A stretch of DNA of 64,000 nucleotides, from positions 1 through 64,000 of the forward strand of contig JAJQAC010000033.1 of assembly GCA_021204025.1 (NCBI GenBank), read 5' to 3'. The stretch is from Clostridiales bacterium. Lineage in GTDB: Bacteria; Bacillota; Clostridia; Lachnospirales; Lachnospiraceae. The translations under genes were made by a program, and so were the position numbers. Positions 61,819-64,000 of the stretch are shown piece by piece (the first letter of the stretch is position 1; each line of letters begins with the position of its first letter). The notes under the pieces were generated by a model that saw nothing but the letters and a program-made list of their open reading frames with translations, was not told the DNA's origin and ran no database searches.

Positions 61819-62634
61819 TCATTTCTTCAAAATAATTACCACAACCTCCGGCGGATTACATACCCGAAAGAGGAAGTGATTGCCCAGCCCGCGGCTGACG
61901 ATCATCTGCTTTCCCTTTTCCTCAAAATATCCCGCATCATATTTTGGAAAAAGGGTCAGATCCGGCGAGAGTAATCCACCCAGCCACGGAATGCGCAGGA
62001 TCCCTCCGTGAATATGCCCGGACAGGGTCAGATCGGCTCCCCAGTCGCGATAAGACGGAAAATAAAGCGGATTGTGCGCAAGAAGCAGGTTAAAACTGTC
62101 TGTTGCTGCTCTGCCCAGCAGCTCTTTCGTATCTTCCGCCGAAAAATGCGCGCCCCGCCGATATTCTCCCAGCGGATCTTTATAGTAGACCATACCTGTT
62201 GTAAGGCCATAAAGCCGGATCAACGAGCCGCGCCTGGGGACCGTCTCCTGGCTGTTATCCAGCACATGAACTCCCTGTCCGCGCAGGTCGCGCAGAAAAT
62301 CCGGCGGAGTCGTATCCGTCCGCAGCGTCTGTTCATGATTGCCAATGCTGTAATAAACAGGAAAATCCTTCGTCAGCTGCCCGCATAAACGGAGTGCCCC
62401 GGATACCGCGTTTCTGGAATTATCCGCCATATCTCCGGTCATCGCAATCAGGTCCGGACAAATTTTCTGTACTGCACGGATCAGATTCTCATTTCTCCTG
62501 CCGAAAACTGCTCCATGCAAATCCGACAAATGCACGATCCGGTATCCGTCAAAGACTGCCGGAAGTTTCTCTGACTGAATCGTATAATAGCTGATCTGAA
62601 ATCCCATTCCTGCTCCCATCTGATTTTCAACCAC
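61819..62634 (-). CDS. Metallophosphoesterase (YkuE/calcineurin-like)
   Basis: This ~271-residue protein has the five phosphoesterase blocks HLSDLHG, MTGDMADN, IGNHEQ, LLAHNPLY and LSGHIHGGI, which hold two metals. No clear signal peptide is seen; similar proteins act on lipids or nucleotides near the membrane. The start is uncertain: GTG 62634, ATG 62619 or ATG 62607 (GGAG five bases upstream). Confidence 0.88.
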   Translation of the reverse strand: MVENQMGAGMGFQISYYTIQSEKLPAVFDGYRIVHLSDLHGAVFGRRNENLIRAVQKICPDLIAMTGDMADNSRNAVSGALRLCGQLTKDFPVYYSIGNHEQTLRTDTTPPDFLRDLRGQGVHVLDNSQETVPRRGSLIRLYGLTTGMVYYKDPLGEYRRGAHFSAEDTKELLGRAATDSFNLLLAHNPLYFPSYRDWGADLTLSGHIHGGILRIPWLGGLLSPDLTLFPKYDAGYFEEKGKQMIVSRGLGNHFLFRVCNPPEVVVIILKK

Positions 62635-62865
62635 CCTCTTTCGCCCATTGTATCACGGATTGACGGTCAGGGCAAGCAATGACAATCCCTTCGCAAATCT
62701 GTTTGATCCACCACAGTGATATCGGATACACAACTGGGCAAACGTAAAATTCGCCGGGAAGCCTTGGAAAATATGGATGTTTATAGTAAACTAAAGACAC
62801 CTGAAAAAAGAACACCTGATAAGCTATTACTATTGATCCATGATTGAGAAAGGGGAACTGAAAGA

Positions 62866-63534
62866 ATGATAAAAGCCGTAATCTTTGATATGGATGGTCT
62901 GATGATAGACAGTGAACGCGTCACCTATGACGGATATGTCATTGAATTTGGGAAACTGGGATATCCCTATACGAAAGAATTCTATAAAAAGCTGCTCGGC
63001 AAACGGATGCCGCAGATCTATGAGATTCACCGCCAGGCATTTGGAGAAGATATTGATGCCGAAGGGATCTCTGCCAATGTTCACAAATATATGGCTGACC
63101 GCTTTGAAACAGAGGGCGTGCCGCTTAAAAAGGGGCTGACTGAACTGCTGCAGTTTTTAAAGGAACAGCAGATTAAGACCGTCGTGGCAACTTCTTCGAC
63201 AAGAAACCGAGTTGACCATATCTTTGAACTGGCACAGATCGCTGACTATTTTGACGCGTCTGTCTGCGGAGACGAAGTCACCCACAGCAAACCGGATCCG
63301 GAAACCTTTCTCAAAGCCTGTGAGAAGATCGGCGTGTCTCCCTCGGAGGCAATCGTACTGGAGGACAGTGAGGCCGGCATTGAAGCCGCTTATAACGGCC
63401 ACATCCCGGTCATCTGTGTCCCGGATATGAAATATCCGGAGCCGCGTTTTGAACAGATGGCATGGAAAATCGCCGGTTCGCTGCTGGACGTGAGGGATAT
63501 CCTGGCAAAATTCCTGTCGTCAGAACCAGCATAA
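62866..63534 (+). CDS. HAD-superfamily phosphatase (beta-phosphoglucomutase-like)
   Basis: This 222-residue enzyme has the HAD motifs VIFDMDGLMIDSE (Asp8, Asp10), VVATSSTRN, HSKPDPETF (Lys) and VLEDSEAGIEAA. The helical cap between residues ~15 and 85 puts it in subfamily IA/CbbY. It likely dephosphorylates or isomerises a small sugar phosphate. GGGGAAC is ahead of the ATG. Divergent from the metallophosphoesterase, with a 231-bp gap lacking other genes. Confidence 0.92.
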   Translation: MIKAVIFDMDGLMIDSERVTYDGYVIEFGKLGYPYTKEFYKKLLGKRMPQIYEIHRQAFGEDIDAEGISANVHKYMADRFETEGVPLKKGLTELLQFLKEQQIKTVVATSSTRNRVDHIFELAQIADYFDASVCGDEVTHSKPDPETFLKACEKIGVSPSEAIVLEDSEAGIEAAYNGHIPVICVPDMKYPEPRFEQMAWKIAGSLLDVRDILAKFLSSEPA

Positions 63535-63587
63535 ATCGAGCAGGAGGCAGCATCAGCTGCAAAATTTCCATATCCGCCCGCGCGCAT
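63535..63587 (+). repeat. Family A repeat, copy A5 (short)
   Basis: It reads ATCGAGCAGGAGGCAGC then ATCAGCTGCAAAATTTCCAT and ends CGCGCAT. Stem 1's second arm and the outer stem are missing. It starts one base after the HAD stop. Confidence 0.65.
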
Positions 63588-63620
63588 CCATCGCGTGATG
63601 CTGGAAACAGATTCCCGGAA

Positions 63621-64000
63621 TCATCGCGCTCCGCTTTCTTCCAGCGACATCGCGCAGGTAACCATCATTCCCAGCAGCATATATTCTCTTACATTCGTGA
63701 TCAGAACGACTTCGGGGATATAGGCTCTGGGTATGTACTCCTCCAGCTTTTTTACCAGCGAATCCGCATGGATAATCAGCTGGCTGGAGAGGATGATCAG
63801 TTCCGGTCCGAGGATGGAAATCAGGGTCGCCATGATCTGTGTGGCGAGCTGAACCGAACCCTCCGGAGTCTTCCAGAGCGCAGCAAGCTCCGAGTTGCGG
63901 TAAAAGGGCAGGTACTGCACCTCGCCTGCGACATGATGCAGTCCGGTGATGATCTGACCATTGTGGATACTTCCGACTCCCCCGGACGACCCGATCGACG
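63621..64000 (-). CDS. ROK-family sugar kinase or regulator (partial)
   Basis: Only the C-terminal ~126 codons are in the window; the frame stays open to the edge. Reading back from the edge gives GSSGGVGSIHNGQIITG and then HVAGEVQYLPF, matching the ROK glycine-rich ATP region and the AGE motif. The characteristic zinc Cys cluster is not seen in this part, so a divergent ROK regulator is possible. The C-terminal portion is LGPELIILSSQLII. Confidence 0.75.
   Translation of the reverse strand, partial: SIGSSGGVGSIHNGQIITGLHHVAGEVQYLPFYRNSELAALWKTPEGSVQLATQIMATLISILGPELIILSSQLIIHADSLVKKLEEYIPRAYIPEVVLITNVREYMLLGMMVTCAMSLEESGAR

Noticed and set aside
1-64000. CRISPR arrays, tRNA/rRNA genes, IS elements, prophage or plasmid genes
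   Set aside because: No regularly spaced repeats, tRNA cloverleaf, transposase or phage protein was recognised. The dispersed palindromes are not CRISPR: copies are far apart and differ in sequence.

Overview
The window looks like a chromosomal segment of a gut-type Clostridia, most likely Lachnospiraceae. The evidence is intermediate base composition, Gram-positive lipoprotein signals, AGGAGG-type ribosome binding sites, a relA-MBL-hemZ-hisS-aspS housekeeping block, an anaerobic cobalamin route, and many ABC and PTS sugar and peptide systems. This is inferred from gene content; no 16S gene, tRNA, prophage, IS element or CRISPR array was seen. Nearly all genes are on the minus strand.

Layout, left to right. 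(1) 160-11131: a peptide-use block of lipoprotein and Dpp-type ABC transporter (dppABCDF), two tandem S9 prolyl-oligopeptidase-family peptidases and an amidohydrolase. (2) 11541-13903: an OmpR-type two-component pair. (3) 14045-21862: aspS, hisS, hemZ, an MBL hydrolase and relA/spoT. (4) 21980-28681: a five-gene partial anaerobic cobalamin operon with two fusion proteins (CbiK-CbiL and CbiF-CbiP), lying between relA and apt. (5) 29575-39072: a pectin/oligogalacturonide locus with a GH10-like hydrolase, LacI regulator, GH28, a two-permease ABC importer with lipoprotein, a small unknown protein, and divergent GH105. Two matching palindromic operators lie in the SBP/GH105 intergenic region. (6) 39412-40794: a MATE exporter. 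(7) 40976-47598: an eight-gene operon with a mannose-family PTS, a class I phosphomannose-isomerase-like protein, a phosphotriesterase-family protein, a mannitol-dehydrogenase-like protein and an RpiR regulator; its substrate is unknown. (8) 47895-57477: aldose epimerase, a DUF362 protein, an ECF S-component, a hybrid histidine kinase with OmpR-type regulator, a CitMHS citrate-type carrier and an AGCS amino-acid/Na+ symporter. (9) 57755-60447: a metal-efflux operon (HMA protein, P1B-ATPase, CadC-like ArsR) with a recognisable operator. (10) 60609-64000: aldo/keto reductase, metallophosphoesterase, HAD phosphatase and a partial ROK protein.

The most unusual content is non-coding. At least four families of dispersed, strongly folded intergenic repeats (called A, B, C and D here) recur through the window. 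Two 144-bp family C copies share a 23-bp perfect outer stem that differs at seven positions, and all seven are compensated on the other arm. Family A shows the same kind of compensation over four or five copies. Families A and D mostly sit directly behind transcription terminators. These repeats create false N-terminal extensions in several open frames, so start sites were corrected using ribosome binding sites. Alignments and stem counts were done by eye.
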